Shown here: piece after piece, positions 42,801-54,800 of the stretch
Layout: each line of letters starts with the position of its first letter
Position numbering within the stretch: the stretch's first letter is position 1
Source: Apostichopus japonicus
Lineage: Eukaryota; Echinodermata; Holothuroidea; Aspidochirotida; Stichopodidae
NCBI RefSeq assembly: GCF_037975245.1
Contig: NC_092583.1
Span: forward strand, 11,799,764 to 11,863,763
DNA length: 64,000 nt
Reading direction: 5' to 3'
The notes under the pieces: model-generated
What the model was told of the DNA's origin: nothing
Seen by the model: the letters and a program-made list of their open reading frames with translations, nothing else
Databases searched by the model: none
Translations under genes and position numbers: made by a program

Positions 42801-45800
42801 GAAACACTGTTGTTTTTTACATCGAAGAGTTTCCTTTCTTATTAATCTGAAAGGGAGGAAGAGCCATTTCTTTTGTAACTCATAATACCACCCACTTTGT
42901 TAAATCCGGAATCAATGCGGCACCTTTAAACATGGATGATTCATGCCTTCCTGACGACAAGCTCTATCCTTGTACTTCATTGTTCGCGACGGGTACGGCC
43001 GGAAATGTTCCATTTTGGCATTTTTTTTTTCCCTGGATGACATGCATTTGGTGGAAGTACCTGTTACTGAATTGTGCCTGTTAATGTCTTGATGCAAGAC
43101 TGGGCCGGGACTCGCTGTTTGTTACAGATCTAACGCAATCATCCACCTCTGCTAACTTGACTTCACTTTCACAAATCCAATTAAATCTAATTTCCTGGAC
43201 AAACCATTTCTTCTCTCGTTTTAAACAAGCCTTCCTCCTGACTGGCATGCATGCACAAACTGTCTGGTGATAATAATTTGCCCTCCTTTAACCTTTCTTT
43301 GCATTTGAAAGTGTTTTGCATCGAGGGGGGGTGGTTTAAACTTTGCATCGATCATTATGATTCAGAGCTAGGTGGTTTACCATTTACCGAACAAAACTGG
43401 TTGTCGTTCGATCTAACAAAATCTGTGTCCTTTACGATTGTTTGGGTGCCCTTAATTAGCAGGTTATTTAAGATTAAACCAAAATCAAGAAAATTTTGGC
43501 ATTTTCACACAATTTAATTAATACAGTGCCATTATATTAATCAAACAGTCTTTCATTAAAATAGCAAATTCCTTCAAACCTGATGTAAAACTTTATTGGA
43601 TCCCATGGTGCACATCGTGAGGACTAAAAGTGAAAAACAGTTGTACACTAAATTTCAGGTACCCTGTCTATCAACCCATTTCCCACAAACGGTGACAAAT
43701 TCACCCAAAAATGTTGTTTGAAGGTCATCGCGTACACATGCAGTACTGTAGCTGGTCCGAATAGCCTGACAAAACCAGTCAAAGGTCTTTACAATTGCTT
43801 TCCAGCCATTTTTCACCATTATTCTTAGGATAAGTTCATTTTGAACTCCTCGCATTTTACATTTATAGGCCCAGTGTTTGGGTATCAGCCCTCCCACTCG
43901 AGATCAATGAACTGGAAATTGATGTTTTTTTTACTATATAAAAGAAAAAACAACATGCAAAATCATAAGCCATGTGATGTACAGATTTGATGTTCATATC
44001 AACTAAACTGTCAATTTATTTAACAGACAATATGAAACACACCAATTTGAATATTCTAATGTCTAAAAAATCGGCTCCAAGATTGTTTCTTGAGACCCCC
44101 TCGTCTGTTTCTTGTCGCCCGAAGGATCGAAAACACATTCTGTATCTTTTTTGTTTCGTATTTATGCTACTAACTTTGGCTGTAATTGGAAGCAAAATCA
44201 AAACACTTCTGAAGAAGTTCTCCTATTGCTCCGGTTTCCATCCTATAAACCGAGAAACCAGTTCAAATTGTGGACGAACGGTATGAGGTCTTTCGCACAG
44301 CTGCGACACATGATGGAAAACTTGACGCAAGCTATTATATTTAATTCAAAGCTGATGCTGGCCACAGAAGGGGGTGGAGTGCCTCACCTGAGGCAAATAC
44401 ATATAAATATATATATAGGTAACATGTTGACCAGATGTGAAAACCATTTCCAGCCGAAAAAGTCTATCGCTGAGTTTTTGTTAACTTCAAAAACATGCAG
44501 TTCTTTCAAATAAATTTATGTTTTCCCCGCATGAAGATTTTCTACAAAATCAAATTTTCACTTGTAGAACACACTTCTTATTCTATATTACCCAGAACCA
44601 CTTGTCAATCACCTACACTTCCGATCCTAATCCTCATCCTACCCCCCCCCCAACCCCTTCCTAGTCCACCCCACTACCTCATTACTATTCCAAACGTTTT
44701 GGAAATCTTAGGGATTATCTTCTGGTTAGCCTCCTTTGAGGGTCATCAACAAAGCACATGAGATGTCAATTAACAATTAGACATTCACTCCACTCTAAGA
44801 CAATTCCTGTTTGTAATTGTTTTGGACTAGTTCTAAGGGACATACCCTGGTTAGCATCTTTGAGGTAATCAACCAAGGGAAGTTAGAATTAAGAACATTT
44901 ACTATTTAAAACTGTTTAAAGCAGCATTTTGCGTTTGGTCGCCGTTTTCAACTTTTTTGACATGTCCATCGAGTTTTTTACATATATCAATCACAAAACA
45001 GCAAACTAAGATATTAGCCAAGTTTTTCCCTGCCAACAACGTTAATTGGCGAGTAATTAAGGATATTTGCAGATAATTAGAAAAGTGTCCACGACAAATT
45101 CCACATATAAAATTAATCGCATACACTTCCCCCAAACCCACTAGTTTGAATTCAACCAATCAGATATGCAGGTTTAGTTATGAGTCGTTGCTAAAAATAG
45201 ATTCAAGACTACGTTGGTACAACCAGGGAGTTGTTATGGAACTCCTTGGTACAACTGCCATATAGACTGTACACAAATCAAGGATGGTGTTGTATTATGT
45301 ACTGGTCAATGTAGTTCGTAGTGTTTAAATATTCATATTATGGGCAAGGTTTATTGGGATCCCAACGGAAAATATCTTGGAGAAAAACAAAGTTGAAAGT
45401 TGCAAATTTTTCGACTTTTATGCCACCATTTGAAGTAAGATTTAAAGAGATAAGCTAGTTATGTATCGTTATGGCATAGTGGAGTCAGTGAGGTTGAGAA
45501 AAATCATAGAAAAGGACGCAAAATGCTGCTTTAAATCAAGGTCATGTTGCAAATGACATAGCAAATGCAGTACATACATAGAAAGGATTAAATGAGTTAT
45601 ATATTTGAAGTTAATACATGCCAGCAAAACTCCAGGTAGATTGTTTAGGTAAGTCTATTTTTTTTATTTTTTTTATTGATTTTAATAAAAGAAAACTAAT
45701 TTTGTAATAATTTTATTTCTGTACAGAGGGGGGGGGTGCCTCTACAGCCAACTATGTGTTTGCTCTGGCATTTCAGCAAAAAAGCAATCTAACAATGAAA

Positions 45801-48800
45801 ACACTTTGATCCTCTTACAGTATCTCAGGGTTCTGAATTGATATTCTGCAAGGTACTTAGATACAGGAAGGGAGGACACACCTACTGAGATCTAGAATAG
45901 TACACCCAGGTAGAGTGATGAGTCACAGAAAATTCTCGTGGACTGGCGGAATAAAAACTCATCACAGGGCTTGACGTAAAAAAAATCTCATGATGTGAAA
46001 AGGATTAATTCCGGAGGATTAAATAAGACTGAATGGGTTTGATAATAACTTAAAAACATATACACAGTGATTGTCCCAGGTTTTCAGTTCTTTCTATATA
46101 TAGGTCATCCTTTCCTCCCCTTATCCCATTACTCCCCTCCCTCCCCCCTTCACCACACTCCCATTTCTCCTTGCCCCAACCCAATTGTTACCTCTCCATA
46201 GCGATGCATGGCTTACTTTACAGAGGGGCAAGAGCCATGTTGCAGGCTGACTGCAATTATCAACAGAATATTGCAGATAAACCATATTGTAGCCAACACA
46301 AAATAACACACTACTGTAAGTGCCAAACAAAGTGTCACCAAGTGTCACACCAGATATTGGCATGCATGCAAATTTGGCTGCTGTCTTAAGTTTCTGTTTG
46401 ACATTGTTCCAATATTAAAGTGTATCACACTTTCATATTAAGGAGAAAAAACTAGGACGAACCAGTGTCACCCGCGGAATTCAAGGCTCTGATATATATA
46501 TTATACAAAATAAATTTTGTCTTAACTTATAGATCTGAGTCTGACCAATCAGAAGGCCTGGGACATCTGTCAGTCCCAGTTAAGATGGATACACAATTTG
46601 CAATTCTAGCATTTCAACAACATTAGGTGGCACTGAGGCAATGAGAGCCCCTACCCAGCTCAAACAAACTCATATCTCCATGCTACAAACTAGGAAGGCC
46701 AATCTAGTAAATAAACTACACGGTTATTGACAAAGCAAAGCCCAGCAAATATGCTAATCCTTTGCAATAGGCAAATAAAAATATTGACAATCCTAAGGTG
46801 ATGAAGACCCCAGTTATCTTTCGAGATGTGTGGGAACTAAAAAAATTAGTGCTTAGCCTCAAATGTACACATGCAACCAATTAAAGGTTAAGTAGAATTT
46901 CATTACTTGGGGGGAGGGGGGGTGGGTTCAAAGTTCAGCACCTAGGTACAGCATTGAATGAAGATTTTTTTTTAAAAACATTACCAGGGAAGTTTTCAAT
47001 TTCTGTTGACTTTGAGGTCATACTCTGGTGTTTCTATCCTCAATCATTAACCGAAGTTAAAGTTACTCATTAGGTATTCACATGCAGCATAGCATTATAC
47101 TATGTTGTACAAATTGTGATTTTAAATCCCATTCTTCCCCTCACTCACTCCCCCCCCTTCACCCCACCCCCACTCCTGCACCCTCCTCACTGGATAACTA
47201 TGATCAAATATATGATGATAAAAACCAAAGACATTTTCTGCTCAAGGTCCAAGGTCTACACATTTATGAAATAAATGTCACCAAATTTAAAATTTGTACA
47301 TATATCCACAGTACCATTGGACATGCTGTTAGGAATTTCTGCTGTCGACCAGCAAAAAATTCACTGCAAATTTGCAAATTTTGTCAAAGGATAAACTTCC
47401 TGCTGCTGGGCCCTTTCAAACTGGGGTGGGCAACCTATGGCCCACGGGCCACATGCGACCCGCCAGTGATATTTTTGCGGCCTGTGAGATGTCTCAAGAA
47501 AGAGAGAAAAAAAATCAATCTATTTTACATCATCACAAAAAACGAGCAAGCTGCTTAGAATTTATCGGCACTAATGATGCTGTCAGGTAGGCCTATTATC
47601 CCCATTAATTATCAACTGTACTGTATTGACATTATGTTTTTGTGAATACAGATTAAGTATACACACACCCATTGCTTGAAAGTCCTCGGAATCAAAGGTT
47701 TGAAATCAACAGCAGGTCGTCGGTTAGGTGCGGCCCAGTCAATTTTTCATTCCTTATATCTGGCCCATTCAGTCAAAACGGTCGCCCACCCCTGCTCTAA
47801 AATGTTCATAAACTAACTACTGTAAGGGGTGACAGATTTACCAATCACAGAGATAAAAGAGTCTGGACCTTCTCTACCCAAAGTAAACCATTTAGATCAA
47901 GAGGACCAAAGGAAAAGTGTCCAAACAAGAGTGGATTACACTTCTATTTATCCTTTACTCCAGAGAGACACAGAATCTACTGTAATCCCTCCTCCTGACA
48001 ATATCTTTATCCCTTAAATAAACCACACACCAGTTGACTCAAAAGGATTTTGTTTTCAAAGTTCAAACAGCTCCTCCTTCTGTACAAGTAAGTAACTAAC
48101 CAGGTATATAACCCAGTCAAAAGAATGAAGCTCTAACAGTTTTGTATCCGCTGAGGAATTTAAAAGTTGGCTTTAGAAAGAAAATGTTGCCATGAGATTA
48201 GGATAGCAAAAATTTCCAACCGATATAGAGATCATTTTCTTTCGCTTGCATTTACAGGGTTTCCCAAACAATGGGGGCCACGGCGACCTCTTCCCCCACT
48301 ATCTTCAAAGCAAGAATATTCAATCAAGTCCCAAAAAAATGGAAAGAAATGTACCCACGTTTCTAAAACAAGCATACAGGCAACTTCAAACAAGTAGTGG
48401 AGTGTCCATACAGTCAGGGGTAGTGGATCCCCCCCCCCGATGGACTCTAATGGACTGCTGGCGCCCTTTTCACTTTTTATCACTTTTTACTTATTCGCAG
48501 TTATTGACCTTTTTATTGCGCTCTCATCTACCTATTGACATGACACCTATTTATTCTTCGTTTATCTTCAAATTAGCAAGGCCCGGAAAGGGTCATCTCC
48601 GGGGATCTAGGGAGTATCTTTACTCAAAAAATTTCTGTACGCTCTCCCTACAGACCGTTCTCGCACCCCTGACTAATACCCCTAGCTCCGACACTGCTTC
48701 AAAACTTACACCAACAGGTCTTTGAAAGCAGCTGAAATATCTTCCACTAAGAAGACTGCAGGTAAACAACCACTTTTGTCATGTTAAATCTCAACGACTT

Positions 48801-51800
48801 CCTCTTAATACTCAATTAAATTACGGTTTCTTCTTCCCAAATAATAGCCATCCGGTTATTATGCGGTTCATCACCTCATGGCTTTTGAGTTCTACGGTCT
48901 CGCAAATTACTTTCCCAGGCAGTAAAATAGTCAATGGCAACCAACGAAAGGTCTGGGTGATTTAAGACAAGGATTCTTTTTTTTTTCTTTTTTTTGGTAA
49001 TTAGCAATGTCACTAAAATGAGAAAATGTTTGTGTACACATATATAATCATTCGTAAAAACTAGGAAAAATGACATATACACTACAACAGCAGCGACAAC
49101 AAGGCTACATACGTACCTAAGAAAATAAGTATTGGGGAAAAGGAAAGAATGCTGTCATGTTCAACGTGCACCTAATATTACCTGCACTAAAACAAGCAAG
49201 TTTTCACCTAACCTATATGAAACAATGTTTGCATGTGTACTTTGGCATTACCATGGGAAAGTCAGATGTCTGGATGTCACAAATCACTAATGTAACATTC
49301 ACTTCTCCATATAATAGTCTTTTTAACCCATAAATCATGTTCAAGTTTTAGATTTATGGGCATCATGGATACAAAAACATGGAACTGCTTGGTTTTATTA
49401 GTCAGATGCTCTGAGTCACACTATACAGTTCATTGTGCATTTCTTCACCCTTGCTCATAATATTGTTTTATCATTTCCTTTCTTCAAAGAAATGTGAGAA
49501 CAAGTATTAAAGCCATCCTCACTTTTCTCTTTGATGAATACAGGACCTAAGGTTGAAAATGTAAAAATAGCAAAATACATAAATTTTGTACTGTTTCACT
49601 ATCTGTCAAGATTTTCTATTCTCTTGGAAGGAACAACATGTATCCAGTCAGATACACATTTATAACAAAATTGTACCATAACATTTCAAGGTCCGCCCTC
49701 TCTCCCCCCTCGCACCTCCCCCCCCTCCCTTATTAAAAACAACAGCACATTCTAACAACTCTAATCTCTCAATGCAGGGGGGAGTAATTTAGTGTAAAAA
49801 AAACTGCATTCTAGCACTTTTGAAAGGCTTTGAATTTTGCCTTATATAAAAATACTATATGGTTCTATGCACAAAGGACTGCTACTGTACCATGCAGCTT
49901 TGCTATTCTAGAACAATGTACCAAGTCTGCATAGCATTTTTGCAATGCGATCTACCGGATATATTTACTCACTGCAATGTACCTGCAGTGAGTGCTCTGT
50001 ATTTAAACTTTCGACGCCCTAGAGAGAGAGAGAGGCCGGGACCACACGCCAGGGGGAGAGGCAGTGATCTCACTGGAATGCTTGGTGTGCTCCTCTGATA
50101 AAGACTCCATCTTATCTTTCTTCTCTATAGTTGATTTCATCTTTTATCTACTGCATCCCATTGACCTAGATTAGCTTCTAATTATGGAAAGTCAAGTCTG
50201 GCATTTGTCTGCTGTTTCACCTCAGACATTATATACTGTATATAGTTTAACTGTACACATATGTACACAAACATAGTAGTACTCGGACCAATTTGTAGTG
50301 ACCTTTGGTTGCGATTGACTGGTTTTATTCAGCACCCACAGTACAGCTATTGCTTGTTTCTGATTTGATGCTATATAAATCCAAGTGCTATATTTTGATC
50401 ATTATTATTACTATTATTTTTTTTTTTTATTATTATTATTATTATCATTATTATGATAATATTTATTAATATAGTATATAAACCAGTTTTTTAATGAAAT
50501 ATGATTTTAATCAATTCAACTCCAATCAGTAAGGAATACGAGCGAACATAGAATGGGGTTTAACTTCCCTCCCCCAGCAAACCCACCTACCATCCCTATT
50601 TCTATAAATGTTCCCCATTACCCCATTTCAATGCTTCCGGCAACAAGTTTCTGGGAAGGTGGAGTGAGATAAAAAACCACCTTTAGGTATCTTTGATTTA
50701 ATGTTACCACAAGAAGAAAGAAAGAAAGGAAAAAAAAAAGATGTACTTTGTTTGCTTCATGGGTTCATCCCTTTATACCATTAATTGATGTTTTAGTTTC
50801 ACTCAATAACGTACCCTTCAATTAACTCTGGGGAAGTTTTAAGTAGTTGAAACCTTGACAATAAATTTGAACTACCTCTCTACATATACTATGCAGATTG
50901 AAACTGAGTGTAGCCTAGTTATACTGTAAGTTGATCTTGTAGTTTTAAAAAAAAAAAATCAATTTTTGTTTTACAAAGAAACCTCGCATCTACAAAATTC
51001 AGTTCCCACTGCCAGAGAAATTATTAATCTTGTTCATTCTGCACTGATGGGTAGGTTTTGTCTGATTTCTTTTCATTTTTTTCCATTTTTTATTTCATTT
51101 TTGTTTCATTTTTTTTCCATTTTTTTTTCATTTTTTCCTTTTTTCTTTCTCCTAAAACTGGTGGGAAAACTGGTTTCAGTTTCCATTTGCTGTCATCTCA
51201 AGGTTATGAAGGATTATTTTCATGATATACACAAAAAAAAAGAAGTTAAACTTTAAGACTTTAATAAAGCTCACTCCATTGATGGGAAATTCACAATAGC
51301 AATTTAACCGACCGAACGGATGGTATATATGGGCAAACGTACACAATATCTCTTGCATATTTGCTATGCTAATAAATTCAGGCCAGCAAGTGTGATAACC
51401 TTAGTCATTAGACAAAGATATTAATTGATAAGCACAGCCCGAACCCTTAGAAATCACCATTCCGTCTTTGTAACTGTACAAATGTATGAAATGAAATTTC
51501 AGGTGAAAAGATATCAATTATGTTACTATTTATAAGTCTGTTACGATTAAACAAAGGAGTAAAAACTGGGTTATTTTTTATCATCAAGACACCTCTATAT
51601 CGTCAGTTTTACGAGAAAATAGAAAGAAAAAAAATTCCCATTCCGGGACCCCAACACAAAATTGAGAGTGGGAGTGGGAAGAGATAATTTCTAACTTATG
51701 ATATTTCTGACTCGGTACCTTTATCCACCGACCCAACCCTCCAACCGTCAGGCACATCCCTCATCAATACAACTTGAGTCCCAAGTTGTTCTCCCTTATC

Positions 51801-54800
51801 CCTCCTCTCCCCCCCCCCCCCCCCCATCCCTACTGAACAGTTTTGAAAAAGTCAAGACAGTATAACATGCATGCACTGCGTTAAAAACACGCAATGTTTC
51901 TGTCCACATGGCGCTTAGTCACTGGCCATCAACTTAACTCCATCCAGCACAAAACCACAAGATTGCTAATTTTATTTATCCTGTTTAATGTACAGTCAAG
52001 CCAAGGACTTCTTTCATCCCTACCAAACAAACTTTTGAAAAGATACTATTTTGTTCTCTTTTAACAGTTCCTTTACTACTTTGTAGCTTAATCCTCAAGA
52101 GGGGGACAAGGCTAATCCTTTGCTGGATCAATATCAGGGCAGCAGGGAGGAAGGGAGATGTAAGCAAAAGTCTATCAAAAGTCTCAAACCACAAAACTTA
52201 TGAATGTACAGGAATCTTGTTTCTTTCTCAGCAAGTGTCAAAAGAATAGTTTATAACTGCAATCTGGCATTCCTGAGGTTGCTATGCAAGCGACAATTAA
52301 CCGGCCTCTAAGATTTGCTGACCATTCTCAAGTCTCATACATACTGTGAATCCAATGTCACTCAACACAGTTTGTGGGGAGAATTACACCCAGAGATGGA
52401 CAAAAGGACCGACGTTTAGCCCTGAACTTCCAAGCATCTGAGGGACAGGAGAACCGGATGATTACGGTCTAATATAGGCTACTCTCCAAATCAAAATGTT
52501 ATAAACTTACTGATGAAAACCACCAGTAGACCCCCCACCCCCCCCCCCCAATATTAAGTGCAAGATGTGGACCCTTTATTTTGGTTGCATGATTGACATA
52601 TTTCACAAGTACTTTCTTCAATTTTCAATCTTTTTTTTTTGTCAAGAAATGTTAGACTATTTATTATGTTCAAGAAACACATCTTGTAGCACCCAGAGGA
52701 AATGAGGTGAAACCGATCTTGATTCAGTAGACTCAATTGGCCATTTCACTTCTAAGTTAAATTTCATGCACAAACCGACCTCACATGAGAAACCGTGGGA
52801 GCTTCCCCTTAATACAAACTACAACTTTGATCCCAGTTCAAAGAAGTTTACCTGTTTTGAAAACGTCTTTGAAGCAACGTCATATTCGTTTGCAGATAAT
52901 TTGGCACTGAAAATGAAGATAATGTTTTACTGATCACATTGACCCTATCTTAAATTGGAAATTATCCAGAAACAATATTTGGCACAAAAAGGCCAATTTT
53001 TCTTCTTCTCATTACACTTATTCTTTGCAGTGACTATTGGACTTTCCTTTCAAACTAAGTTAACTAACTGTGTGAAATAATAGAACTTTGCAGCATAGAG
53101 GAGCATAGACATTTCATTCTCAATTAATTCTGAATTTCATCTGCTGTTTGATTAAATTATTTTGTCTCCATAATTTATCTTTCTTGCCATATCTGGATTT
53201 CCAAATAATCATCGAAAAAATTATGGTGGATACTTTAGAAATTAATAATCCATCCAATGGAATAAATAAATCTGGTTTGCTATTGATAATTAACCAAACC
53301 ACCATCGTTCAAGTTCATCAATTTAAGTTTTAAATGTGTGACATTTTGGACACGGTGTCGAAAAGAAAAGCTGCACAATCCCCTACAGCAAAGGCTGAAC
53401 CAATGTCTGAGATTTTTCTTGACGGACCAGCAGTGCCTGTTATATGAAACTATACAGCACAAAGATGACACATAACGCAGCTTGGCTGCAGAATGCTGCA
53501 GCCTGAAGATAGCTAGAGCACATAAGATGACATCTTTATGCAGCCTGGCTGTAGAATGCTGCAGCCTGAAGATAGCTAGAGCACATAAGATGACATCTTT
53601 ATGCAGCCTGGCTGTAGAATGCTGAGCCTGAAGATAGATCTAGAGCACATAAGATGACATCTTTATGCAGCCTGGCTGTAGAATGCTGCAGCCTGAAGAT
53701 ATAGAGCACATATGATGACACCTTAAATGCAGCCTGGCTGTAGAATGCTGGAGCCCACACAGCATCCTACTTCTGACACAGTGCCTTCTGGGGGTTAATC
53801 TGCTTAGTTCAGAACAATATACAATTAAAAGAGTAAAAACTAGTCCACCAGTTCACGGTTATGAGGAACAATTAAACAGTACTTACGCATTAACATGCTA
53901 CCAACAATGTGGCCTTCACCTTCGTGCCAATTTTGGTATTGGCAACCACGTTTAGAACCCTCGCATTTTTAACACCCACCCTGTCACTGAAGCTGCTACT
54001 GTCCCCAACGAGCAATTGCACTTTCTACTCAAAACAAATACATTGACAAATGATTTCCTTTCCATAACATTGACCATAAAAACTCACACGGAATAAAAGA
54101 ATAAAATAAATAAAATCAAAAACAATGAGTTGCATTGAACTTTCCGGATTTGCTAGCAAAGTCATTGGGCTTGAAAAGTATCTCATCTAGATTCAATAAT
54201 TGTCTGAGACGAAAAGATGAATTTTTCAAACAAAATTAATAAGGAACACAAAAGTACAAGATCATTTCTGAGGCAACTTGGAATTTACTATGGATTTTCA
54301 TTTGAAATGGCAGAATACCACAACAATATTCACTTTTTGCGTACATAGTACATATGTGTACATAGTACTGTAAATGTGTTAAACACACACTTTAAGGGTT
54401 GCCATATATATTTGTTAAAGTACAGCTCTATATAAGTATTTTAAATTTATACACGATGAAACAAAAAGATACTTTCCATTGCCATCTTTGGCGAGGTAAT
54501 GCAAAACATTTTCTTCATTCTGCCCGAAATCGAAAAATAGGTCATAATTTTCTAAAGAATTTTGTAACCGATATAAAGACCTTTTACCATGACATTCATT
54601 TTGAAAACAGAACCAGGATACGAAGCTGTGACTTTTAGTGGATTTCCCAACACCTACTATACCCTCACTGCCATCAGAGAGGTCAAATCTACCCTGTGGC
54701 AATTGTCGTTTTCGTACCAAAGACAGTTTGCGTGTTTATAAGGTAACCTACCATACATTGACACTTTAAGCTTGTTATACATATCAGCATTGATGGCAAT

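Noticed and set aside
48251-48725. CAGGGTTTCCCAAACA start resembling a hAT end
   Set aside because: I could not find a matching right end or 8-bp duplication. Part of this segment (about 48570-48620) shares words with 28620-28670, so it is repetitive, but its class is unclear.
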